The notes beneath the pieces are model-generated. The model was not told the origin of the DNA and ran no database searches. It worked only from the letters and a program-made list of their open reading frames with translations. From Polyangiaceae bacterium (GTDB lineage: Bacteria > Myxococcota_A > Polyangia > Polyangiales > Polyangiaceae), in assembly GCA_025934595.1 (NCBI GenBank), contig JAICXU010000011.1, positions 1 through 15,906 on the forward strand: a stretch of 15,906 bases of DNA, in the 5' to 3' direction. The position numbers and the translations under genes were made by a program. Shown here piece after piece: positions 6,671 to 13,134 of this stretch. Position 1 is the stretch's first letter, and every line of letters begins with the position of its first letter.

Positions 6671-7246
6671 ATGACGACGAAAAATCACGAGGCAGGTGCA
6701 GTTCTTTGGTTCACCGGGCTTTCGGGGGCGGGCAAGAGCACGCTCGCGGAGGCTCTCGTTCCGCGGCTCCGCGGCGCCGGGAAAAAAGTCGAGGTGCTCG
6801 ACGGCGACGTCGTGCGCACGAATCTCTCGAAGGGCCTCGGATTCTCGCGCGAAGACCGCGACACCAACATCGCGCGCATCGCGTTCGTCGCGAATCTGCT
6901 CGCGCGAAACGGCGTCATCGTCCTCGTCGCGGCGATCTCGCCGTTCCGCAATGCACGAGACGACGCACGTGCGCTGATCGGGCAGAATTTCGTGGAGATC
7001 CACGTCGCACCGCCGCTCGAAGAATGCATCAAGCGCGACGTGAAGGGCCTCTACAAAAAGGCCATCGCGGGCGAGATCGCGCAATTCACGGGCGTGAGCG
7101 ATCCGTACGAAGAGCCGCTCACTCCAGAAGTGAAGATCGACACGAGCCTCGTGTCGGTCGACGCGGGCGTCACGCAGATCGAAAACCAGCTTCGCGCGCT
7201 CGGCGTTCTCGCGTCGAACGGCGCGGGGGTCACGGCCTCACTTTAA
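6671..7246 (+). CDS. cysC: Adenylylsulfate (APS) kinase
   Basis: This cytoplasmic kinase phosphorylates APS at the 3' hydroxyl to PAPS. The 191-residue length is typical for a stand-alone CysC. Motifs are the P-loop GLSGAGKST (16-24), VLDGDVVRTNLSKGLGFSRE (42-61), the RDTNIARI helix and ISPFRNARDDAR. ATG 6671 follows GAGGA with eight to nine bases between. The stop TAA at 7244-7246 overlaps the ribosome site of the next gene. PAPS may feed sulfotransferases or the downstream reductase; because that reductase carries the Fe-S cysteines of APS reductases, CysC may not be essential to sulfate reduction here (inference). Confidence 0.96.
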   Translation: MTTKNHEAGAVLWFTGLSGAGKSTLAEALVPRLRGAGKKVEVLDGDVVRTNLSKGLGFSREDRDTNIARIAFVANLLARNGVIVLVAAISPFRNARDDARALIGQNFVEIHVAPPLEECIKRDVKGLYKKAIAGEIAQFTGVSDPYEEPLTPEVKIDTSLVSVDAGVTQIENQLRALGVLASNGAGVTASL

Positions 7247-7257
7247 GGAGAGCCCTC

Positions 7258-8973
7258 ATGAGCGACGCCCCGTTTTTGCCGAAGTTTTCGAAATCGAGCG
7301 ACATCGACGAGTTCGTCGGGAAGCTCGACGCATTCGAACGGGGCGAGCTCTCGAACGAGGCGTTTCGCGCGTTCCGTCTCACACGCGGCGTCTACGGCCA
7401 ACGTCAAGACGGCGTGCAGATGCTTCGCGTGAAGGTGCCGCTCGGGCTGCTCGGCAAAGAGCAGCTCGACGCCTTCGCCGACGTCGCCGACACGTATGCG
7501 CGCGGACACGGTCACATCACCACGCGCCAGAATCTGCAGTTTCACTTCGTGCAAATGAGCGACGTCGAAGCGGCGATGCGGCGCTGCGACGAAGCGGGCC
7601 TCACGACGCGCGAGGCATGCGGTAACTCCGTTCGCAACGTGATCGCGTGCGAAAATGCGGAGATTTGTGACGGCGCGCCGTTCGACGTCACGCCTTACGC
7701 GGAGGCGCTCGTCCGTTATTTTTTGCGCCATCCTCTCGCGGCCACGCTGCCGCGCAAATTCAAGATCGCCTTCAGCGGCTGCGCCGACGACTGCGCGCGC
7801 GGAGCGATCAACGACCTCGGCTTCATCGCGCAGGTGAGAGACGGTCAAATCGGATTTCGCGTGATGTGCGCGGGCGGGCTCTCGAGCTCACCGCAGGCCG
7901 CGATCGTTCTCCACGACTTCGTTCCCGCTGCCGACGTCTCGCGCGTCGGCGAATCGATCTTGCGCCTGTTCGACGCGCTCGGGAACCGCACGAACAAGCA
8001 ACGCGCGCGTTTGAAGTACGTGCTGCGAAAGCTCGGTGAAGAGCAGTTTCGTGCAAAATACACGGAAATCCGTGCCGCCGTCGACGCGGAGGCTCGCGCG
8101 GATCTCGTTCCGATCGACTCGCCGAAACGCGAGCCGGCGCCTCCCGTCGAATCGGCGTCGCGGGCGGACGGCTATCTCGCGTGGCGTGCGGACGCGGTCG
8201 TCCTCCAGAAGCAAGAGGGTTATGCGGCGGTCCACGTGCGGCTCGTGCTCGGCGACATCACGTCGTCGCAAATGCGCGGATTGGGCTCGATTCTCGGCAA
8301 ATTCGGCGACGGCAGCGCGCGCATCACCGTCGATCAAAATATTTTGATCCCGTGGGTCCACGTGAAATCGCTACCTGCGATTCACGCCGAGCTCGCTCTG
8401 CTCGGCCTCGCGCAGCTCGGTCGCAACACGGCGAGCGACGTCGTGTCGTGCCCGGGAGCGTCGTCGTGCAATCTCGCCGTGACCTCGTCGCGCGCGCTGG
8501 CCACCGCCATCACCGATCGCCTCGCGCAAGCCGACGCCCTCGGTCTCGCCGGCGTGCATGACGCCACGATCAAGATCAGCGGCTGTCCTCACTCGTGCGG
8601 CCAGCACCACGTGGCCGACATCGGATGGCACGGCGGAGCGAAGCACGCGTTCGGAAAAGACGGACCTTCCGTTCCCACCTACCAACTTCATCTCGGCGGG
8701 GGCGTCGACGCGCGAGGCGCGCGCTTCGGACGACAAGTCGTGAAAATCACGGCGAGCCGCGTACCCGACGCCGTCGTCGCGCTCCTTCGTGTGTACCAAG
8801 CCGAGCGAAGCGAAGGCGAGAGCGTCGCCGCGTTCTTCGAGCGCGTCGATCCGAAGCTCGTCGTCGCCGCGCTCGGCGCGCTGCTGCGGCCGTACGAAGC
8901 GGGCGATGAGCGCGACATCGGCGAATCGACGGGATTTCTCGTGGAAACGCGCGACGGCGAGTGCGCCGCATGA
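7258..8973 (+). CDS. Ferredoxin-type sulfite/nitrite reductase, siroheme and [4Fe-4S]
   Basis: This 571-residue reductase carries out the six-electron reduction of sulfite to sulfide; the same fold also reduces nitrite to ammonia. It has the two-fold pseudo-symmetry of the family. The N-terminal half carries GHITTRQNLQFHFV and GNSVRNV. The C-terminal half carries the cluster/siroheme ligands CPGASSC (Cys 398, 404) and CPHSC (Cys 443, 447). Sulfite is favoured because the gene sits between cysC and cysH, with siroheme genes nearby and no nitrate reductase in view, but motifs alone do not exclude nitrite. There is no cysJ-type flavoprotein, so the electron donor is probably ferredoxin or an unlinked reductase. 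ATG 7258 has AAGGAG eight bases upstream. The longer open frame before it is a shadow of cysC. Confidence 0.93.
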   Translation: MSDAPFLPKFSKSSDIDEFVGKLDAFERGELSNEAFRAFRLTRGVYGQRQDGVQMLRVKVPLGLLGKEQLDAFADVADTYARGHGHITTRQNLQFHFVQMSDVEAAMRRCDEAGLTTREACGNSVRNVIACENAEICDGAPFDVTPYAEALVRYFLRHPLAATLPRKFKIAFSGCADDCARGAINDLGFIAQVRDGQIGFRVMCAGGLSSSPQAAIVLHDFVPAADVSRVGESILRLFDALGNRTNKQRARLKYVLRKLGEEQFRAKYTEIRAAVDAEARADLVPIDSPKREPAPPVESASRADGYLAWRADAVVLQKQEGYAAVHVRLVLGDITSSQMRGLGSILGKFGDGSARITVDQNILIPWVHVKSLPAIHAELALLGLAQLGRNTASDVVSCPGASSCNLAVTSSRALATAITDRLAQADALGLAGVHDATIKISGCPHSCGQHHVADIGWHGGAKHAFGKDGPSVPTYQLHLGGGVDARGARFGRQVVKITASRVPDAVVALLRVYQAERSEGESVAAFFERVDPKLVVAALGALLRPYEAGDERDIGESTGFLVETRDGECAA

Positions 8974-9710
8974 CGCTCTCCTCGCTCGAGCTCACGGGCG
9001 ACGCACCGCTTCTCGCGCGGGAAAACGCGCGGCTCGAAATGCTCTCGCCGGAAGACCGGCTCGCGTTCGCGGTCGAAACATACGGCGACGAGCTCCTCCT
9101 CACGTCGTCGTTCGGCGCGGGCAGCGCCGTGCTCCTTCATTTGTGGAGCCGCTTCGCGAAGCATCTGCCCGTCGTTTTTCTCGACACGGGATTTCTGTTC
9201 GACGAGACGCACGCGTACAAGGATTTGCTCGCGGCCAAGCTCGGCTTGCACGTGCGCGTGCTGAGCCCCGAGCAACCCCGTGACGAGTTCATCGTGGAGT
9301 TCGGCGCGGACATCCAACGGAAGGATCCGGACTTTTGCTGCGCGCGCAACAAGGTCGCGCCGCTCGCGCCCGTGCTGAAGAACGCCGCGGCGTGGGTGTC
9401 GGGGCTCCGTCGCGATCAATCGGCGACCCGAAAAAACACGCCGATCTTGCTGCCGACATCCGATACGGACGGCAATCGCTACGTGAAGGTGCACCCGCTC
9501 GCGACGATGACGTCCGTTGAAGTTGCAGAATACATGCAATTGTACGAGCTCCCGGAACATCCGCTTCGCGCGAAGCGGTATCTGTCGATTGGATGTTGGC
9601 CATGCACGTCGCCGGTGGCGGATGGCGAAGACGAGCGCGCGGGACGCTGGGCCGGTCGCGGAAAAACGGAGTGTGGCTTGCACTCGCGGGCCCTCGCGTC
9701 GATCAAATGA
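8970..9710 (+). CDS. cysH: Assimilatory APS/PAPS reductase with Fe-S cysteines
   Basis: This 246-residue enzyme reduces APS (or PAPS) to sulfite with thioredoxin-type donors. It has the nucleotide loop SSFGAGSAVLLHL, VVFLDTGFLFDET, FCCARNK (Cys 123-124), GLRRDQSATR and GCWPCT (Cys 209, 212). The catalytic tail is ECGLH (Cys 235). The Cys-Cys plus Cys-x2-Cys set binds a [4Fe-4S] cluster and is the mark of APS-type reductases; E. coli-type PAPS reductases lack it. Some enzymes with this set accept both substrates, as reported for Bacillus CysH. ATG 8970 overlaps the reductase stop as ATGA; a GTG at 8961 is possible but weaker. It in turn overlaps the binding-protein gene by four bases. Confidence 0.95.
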   Translation: MTLSSLELTGDAPLLARENARLEMLSPEDRLAFAVETYGDELLLTSSFGAGSAVLLHLWSRFAKHLPVVFLDTGFLFDETHAYKDLLAAKLGLHVRVLSPEQPRDEFIVEFGADIQRKDPDFCCARNKVAPLAPVLKNAAAWVSGLRRDQSATRKNTPILLPTSDTDGNRYVKVHPLATMTSVEVAEYMQLYELPEHPLRAKRYLSIGCWPCTSPVADGEDERAGRWAGRGKTECGLHSRALASIK

Positions 9711-10690
9711 TGCGCTCGAAGATCTCGCGACGCGAAGCCGTCCTCGGTCTCGGCGCGCTGCTCGCGACCGGCGTCGGCGGATGCAAGCGAAGCGATGCGG
9801 GCGAGCCCGGCGTCGTGCGCCTCGGTTATCTCGCGAACGTCACCCACGCACCGGTGATTGCGGGCGTCGCGTCAGGTCGTATCGCACGCGCGATCGCGCC
9901 GCTGAAGCTCGAGACGCGCGTGTTTCGCGCGGGACCATCCGTCGTCGAAGCTCTCCTCTCTCGATCGATCGACATTGGAACGAGCGGACCTGCGCCCGTC
10001 GTGATCACGCAATCGCGGTACGGAGACGGCACGCTCGAAATCGAATCGGGCTGCGGATCCGGCGGCGCGTCGTTCGTGGTGCGAGCCGGCGCGAAGATCG
10101 AGCGCGCATCGGACCTGCGCGGCAAGTCGGTGGCTTCGCCGCAGATTGGCTGCACGCAGGACGTCTCGCTGCGAAAATATTTGAAGTCGGCGGGCCTCGA
10201 CTCGATCGAAAATGGCGGTGACGTTCGCGTGTTCGCGTTCGCGCCCGCGACGATCTTGGCGGAGATGCGCCGCGGCGAGCTCGACGGGGCTTGGCTTCCG
10301 GAGCCTTGGGCCACGCGCGTCGTGCAGCTGCTCGGCGCGCGGCGCTTCGTGGACGAGCGCGATTTGTGGCCAGATCGCGAGTTCTCGGCCGCGCTCGTCG
10401 TGAGCCGACCGCAGTTTCGATCGGCACGGGAAGGGGATTTGTCGAAGGTCGTGGCCGCGATCCACGCCGAAATCGATCGGGCGGCCGCCGATCCCGCGGG
10501 CGCGAACGAAGAAACGTTCCGCGCGATCGATCAGCTGACGGGCGCGGGCCCGCGAAATATTTTCGACGACGCGTGCGCGTTCGTATCCTTCACGAAAGAT
10601 CCCCTTCGCGAAGCCGTGCTCGCGTTCGCGGGAGACGCCTGCGCGCTCGGCCTCCTGCCGAAAGTGCCCGGGCCTTCGCTGTTCGCGTAA
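9707..10690 (+). CDS. Substrate-binding lipoprotein of a sulfonate/nitrate/taurine-type ABC importer
   Basis: The 327-residue protein starts with a twin-arginine signal (SRREAVLG, residues 7-14), a hydrophobic stretch and a lipobox VGGC (Cys 26), so it is probably exported folded and anchored as a lipoprotein. The mature part follows the SsuA/TauA/NMT1 pattern: VRLGYLANVTHAPVIAGVAS, GPSVVEALLSRSIDIG, then SDLRGKSVASPQIGCTQD, and ELDGAWLPEPWATRV. ATG 9707 overlaps the cysH stop as ATGA; a second ATG follows at 9710. It is last in the sat-cysC-sulfite reductase-cysH operon, while its likely ATPase and permease sit in the divergent operon. This makes sulfate or another oxidised sulfur compound the likely ligand (inference). 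Nitrate or a sulfonate cannot be excluded. Confidence 0.9.
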   Translation: MMRSKISRREAVLGLGALLATGVGGCKRSDAGEPGVVRLGYLANVTHAPVIAGVASGRIARAIAPLKLETRVFRAGPSVVEALLSRSIDIGTSGPAPVVITQSRYGDGTLEIESGCGSGGASFVVRAGAKIERASDLRGKSVASPQIGCTQDVSLRKYLKSAGLDSIENGGDVRVFAFAPATILAEMRRGELDGAWLPEPWATRVVQLLGARRFVDERDLWPDREFSAALVVSRPQFRSAREGDLSKVVAAIHAEIDRAAADPAGANEETFRAIDQLTGAGPRNIFDDACAFVSFTKDPLREAVLAFAGDACALGLLPKVPGPSLFA

Positions 10691-10694
10691 AGAG

Positions 10695-10715
10695 CGTGCC
10701 CGCGCCTACGGCACG
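10695..10715. terminator. Possible stem-loop at the convergent junction
   Basis: CGTGCC (10695-10700) pairs with GGCACG (10710-10715) around a nine-base loop, in the 15-base gap and the last codons between two convergent genes. There is no T-run on either strand, so an intrinsic terminator is only a weak guess. Confidence 0.25.
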
Positions 10716-12055
10716 TACACGCCGATGGGCCACAGATGGTAGTAGTCGTGCGTCGTCGGCGTGTCGCATCCACGCGGGCCGTCTCCTCCGAGCAAGCTGA
10801 AGATCGGAACGACGAAATAATTTCCGCTCTGCGCCGTCGCGGGCATGGTGACGGTGAGCGTTCCTTCGACGCCATTGTTGATCGCGACGATCCCGTCCGT
10901 GCCGCCGTCGGCGGCGACGCACGACAGCGTCCCGCGACCGATCGCCGAGCTGAGCACCAGCGCCGGGCACGCGGGTCCGCCGCACTGCGGCTGCCCGGTG
11001 GTGACGAGCGTGAAGACGCGCCAGTCCGCGATCGGTCCGGTCGACCAACCATGGAACGGAATGGTGATCGTCTGGCCCGGGCTCGCCGCATACCAATCTT
11101 GATCGACCGACACGTCGTAAAACGGCCCTTCTTCGTGCGGTACGCACGAGTCTCCGCCACCGCATCGCGCGATCGTGTCGTCGAAGACGCGTTGATAATA
11201 GAAACCGGCATCGGGCGCGGTGCTTTCGAACGTGCGCGTGCCGGCGCAGACGTCGGCGACCTCGTCTGGAATCTGCATGACGTCGAAGATCGATGCCTTC
11301 CACGGCTCCGAGGCCGGCGCCGGTCCCCATTGCAAACCGAAGCCCGTGAAGTTCGTCGCCGCTTCGATGATCTCGTGGCTCGTCGAGATCGTGAGCGTAT
11401 CGAGCTCGCTCTCGCCCGGGAGCTGGAACGGCAAGCGTGCGATCACCGCAAAATCTCCCCGTAACGTGGCGCTCACGCGGGAGAGCTCACCATGGAATCC
11501 GTCGGCGCCGCCGAGGTCGGTGCCCGGAGGCATATAGAGGATATAGAGGAGGTTGCCTTCGGGCTGCGGCCCGTTCGCAGCGATGACGCCCGAGAGATAT
11601 TGCGCGACTTGGGTTTGCGTCGTCATCGATGTCGTGATCGCCGCCGCGTCTTGCACGTGCATGCTCGCCACGGGCGGCTGCAAATCGTAGGGGGCGCCGA
11701 CGGTTCGGAACCATTCGCTCTTCACGAGGGCGTCGCTGAACGCGTGAAGCTGCGGAGCGAGCGTTTCGTTTTGCGCGGTGACGGTGACGAGGGTCAGCGG
11801 CGATACGATGTCGGACGCCAATCCAGGCGGAGGCAGCGGCGGAATGGCGCGATGAGGCGCCGCGAAGCTTTCGTCGACGACGCCGGCCTCCGGATCGCAA
11901 ACGAGGGCTGCATCCGCGCCGACGTCGAGTGACGCGTCGGATGCGTCGCCGCCGCCGGCATCGCCCGCCTCGCTCGCGTCGTCGCCGGTGCACGAAGCGA
12001 CGGCGGCCGCCGCTGCGATGCACGTCAGCACGAAGAGGACGCGCGCGCCTCGCAT
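10706..12055 (-). CDS. Secreted lipoprotein with an HExxE motif (SHEIIEAATN), function unknown
   Basis: The product has 449 residues. A lipoprotein signal ends in VASC (Cys 22), followed by a low-complexity Asp/Ala/Gly/Ser linker (about 24-50) typical of Myxococcota surface lipoproteins. The core has LLYILYMPPGTDL, then SHEIIEAATN (226-235, HExxE at 227-231), a later Trp and EVADVC (265-270). From memory, the pairing of SHExxEAxTxP with ExADxC occurs in a family of bacterial secreted proteins and, more distantly, in plant EXORDIUM/PHI-1 proteins. The His/Glu set could bind a metal, but HExxE is not the HExxH of classic zinc proteases, so protease activity is unproven. Several further Cys suggest disulfides. 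ATG 12055 is chosen because the signal peptide starts there; upstream sequence in this frame is antisense to other genes. A TATCCT box lies nine bases before it. Confidence 0.8.
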   Translation of the reverse strand: MRGARVLFVLTCIAAAAAVASCTGDDASEAGDAGGGDASDASLDVGADAALVCDPEAGVVDESFAAPHRAIPPLPPPGLASDIVSPLTLVTVTAQNETLAPQLHAFSDALVKSEWFRTVGAPYDLQPPVASMHVQDAAAITTSMTTQTQVAQYLSGVIAANGPQPEGNLLYILYMPPGTDLGGADGFHGELSRVSATLRGDFAVIARLPFQLPGESELDTLTISTSHEIIEAATNFTGFGLQWGPAPASEPWKASIFDVMQIPDEVADVCAGTRTFESTAPDAGFYYQRVFDDTIARCGGGDSCVPHEEGPFYDVSVDQDWYAASPGQTITIPFHGWSTGPIADWRVFTLVTTGQPQCGGPACPALVLSSAIGRGTLSCVAADGGTDGIVAINNGVEGTLTVTMPATAQSGNYFVVPIFSLLGGDGPRGCDTPTTHDYYHLWPIGVYVP

Positions 12056-12081
12056 GGTGGCGAGAGGATACTTCGCCGCTC

Positions 12082-12108
12082 CAACGTCATCAACGTCATC
12101 AACGTCGT
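12082..12108. repeat. Three tandem copies of a 9-bp unit (CAACGTCAT)
   Basis: CAACGTCAT occurs at 12082-12090 and 12091-12099, and as CAACGTCGT at 12100-12108. It fills most of the 62-base spacer between the hydroquinone reductase stop and the lipoprotein start. It lies upstream of the lipoprotein's TATCCT box and could be a slippage-prone tract or part of its promoter. Confidence 0.6.
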
Positions 12109-12117
12109 CTCGAGAGC

Positions 12118-13068
12118 TCACGCGAAGCGCGTGCGATCGTGCGGCGCATCGAAATCGATCGTGGGACCGAGCGGCACGAGCCGTCGCGGGTTCACGTTTT
12201 CTTGGCTCCAGTAATAATGCGTCTTGATGTGATCGAATCGGACATTCCGTTTCACGTCGGGCCGCTGATAGACGTCGCGCAAAAATCCCCACAAGCTCGG
12301 CAAATCCTGGATGCGATGCACGTTGCACTTGAAGTGCGCGTAGTAGACGACGTCGAAACGAATGAGCGTCGTGAAGAGCGCGATGTCCGCTTCGGTGAAG
12401 ACATTTCCGCACGTGAAACGCTGCCCGCTCAGGATTTTCTCCCATTTCCCGAGCTCCGCGAACAAAGTCCGGCACGCGTCCTCGTACGCTTCCTGCGTCG
12501 CCGCGAAGCCGGCGCGATACACGCCGTTGTTGATCGGCGCATAGATCGCATCCAGCACTTCGTCGATCTTCGCGCGGAGATCCGGCGGCGCGAGCGTCAC
12601 CGAATTTTTCGCGAACGCATTCATCTCGACATCGAGCATGCGCATCACCTCGCGCGATTCGTTGTTCACGATCGTCGCATTCTTGGTGTCCCAGAGGACG
12701 GGCACCGTGACGCTGCCCGTGTAGCGAGGATTCGCGCGCAAATAAATCTCACGAAGGTATTTCGCGCCGAAGACGGGATCCGGATCGCTGTCGGCGAATG
12801 GCCAGCCGTCCTCGCCCATGTGCGGATCGACGACGGTCATCGTCACCGCGTCTTCGAGGCCGCGCAGCGCGCGCGTCAGGATCGTGCGATGGGCCCACGG
12901 ACAGGCGTGCGAGACATAGAGGTGATAGCGACCGGCTTCGGCAGGAAATTCACCGCCTTTTTCCGCGGAAATCTTCGATCTAAATTGCGTGGTCGTTCGC
13001 TCGAACGTGCCCTTTGCGTTTGGCTTTTGCCAACCGGATTCCCATTTGCCGTCGACGAGGCGTCCCAT
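12118..13068 (-). CDS. Glutathionyl-hydroquinone reductase (Xi-class GST, YqjG/ECM4-like)
   Basis: The enzyme removes glutathione from glutathionyl-hydroquinones, with the catalytic Cys forming a mixed disulfide. The 316-residue protein shows the family start GRLVDGKW, the active-site CPWAHR (Cys 56 to Arg 61), a thioredoxin-like N-terminal domain with VTVPVLWDTKNATIVNNESR, and a helical C-terminal domain with TEADIALFTTLIRFD, YYAHFKCN and HYYWSQENVNPRRLVPLGP. Length fits the family. ATG 13068 directly precedes the conserved start and has a GGGGG run just upstream; the frame is open further upstream but shows no family sequence. It is on the same strand as the lipoprotein but separated by a repeat tract, so co-transcription is uncertain. 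No functional link to the sulfur genes is visible apart from thiol chemistry. Confidence 0.94.
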   Translation of the reverse strand: MGRLVDGKWESGWQKPNAKGTFERTTTQFRSKISAEKGGEFPAEAGRYHLYVSHACPWAHRTILTRALRGLEDAVTMTVVDPHMGEDGWPFADSDPDPVFGAKYLREIYLRANPRYTGSVTVPVLWDTKNATIVNNESREVMRMLDVEMNAFAKNSVTLAPPDLRAKIDEVLDAIYAPINNGVYRAGFAATQEAYEDACRTLFAELGKWEKILSGQRFTCGNVFTEADIALFTTLIRFDVVYYAHFKCNVHRIQDLPSLWGFLRDVYQRPDVKRNVRFDHIKTHYYWSQENVNPRRLVPLGPTIDFDAPHDRTRFA

Positions 13069-13134
13069 TCCCCCGCATCCTCGCACGTCCAGGGAGAGAT
13101 TGATGTGGCCTCGCGTATGAGCTAGCCACGAGCC

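Noticed and set aside
5222..7084. A 620-codon open frame on the minus strand opposite sat and cysC
   Set aside because: It is rich in Arg and acidic residues with no domain, lies wholly opposite well-conserved genes, and is what G/C-biased codons produce on the other strand.
6130..7257. Upstream extension of the sulfite reductase frame
   Set aside because: It runs through sat and cysC as Arg-rich shadow sequence. ATG 7258 has a strong ribosome site and begins the conserved protein.
7775..7800. A second iron-sulfur site in the N-terminal half of the sulfite reductase (SGCADDCARG)
   Set aside because: The pseudo-symmetric N-terminal half of this family normally carries this look-alike motif; the real cluster cysteines are in the C-terminal half.
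12056..12475. N-terminal extension of the HExxE lipoprotein frame
   Set aside because: It overlaps the hydroquinone reductase and would bury the lipoprotein signal peptide inside the protein.
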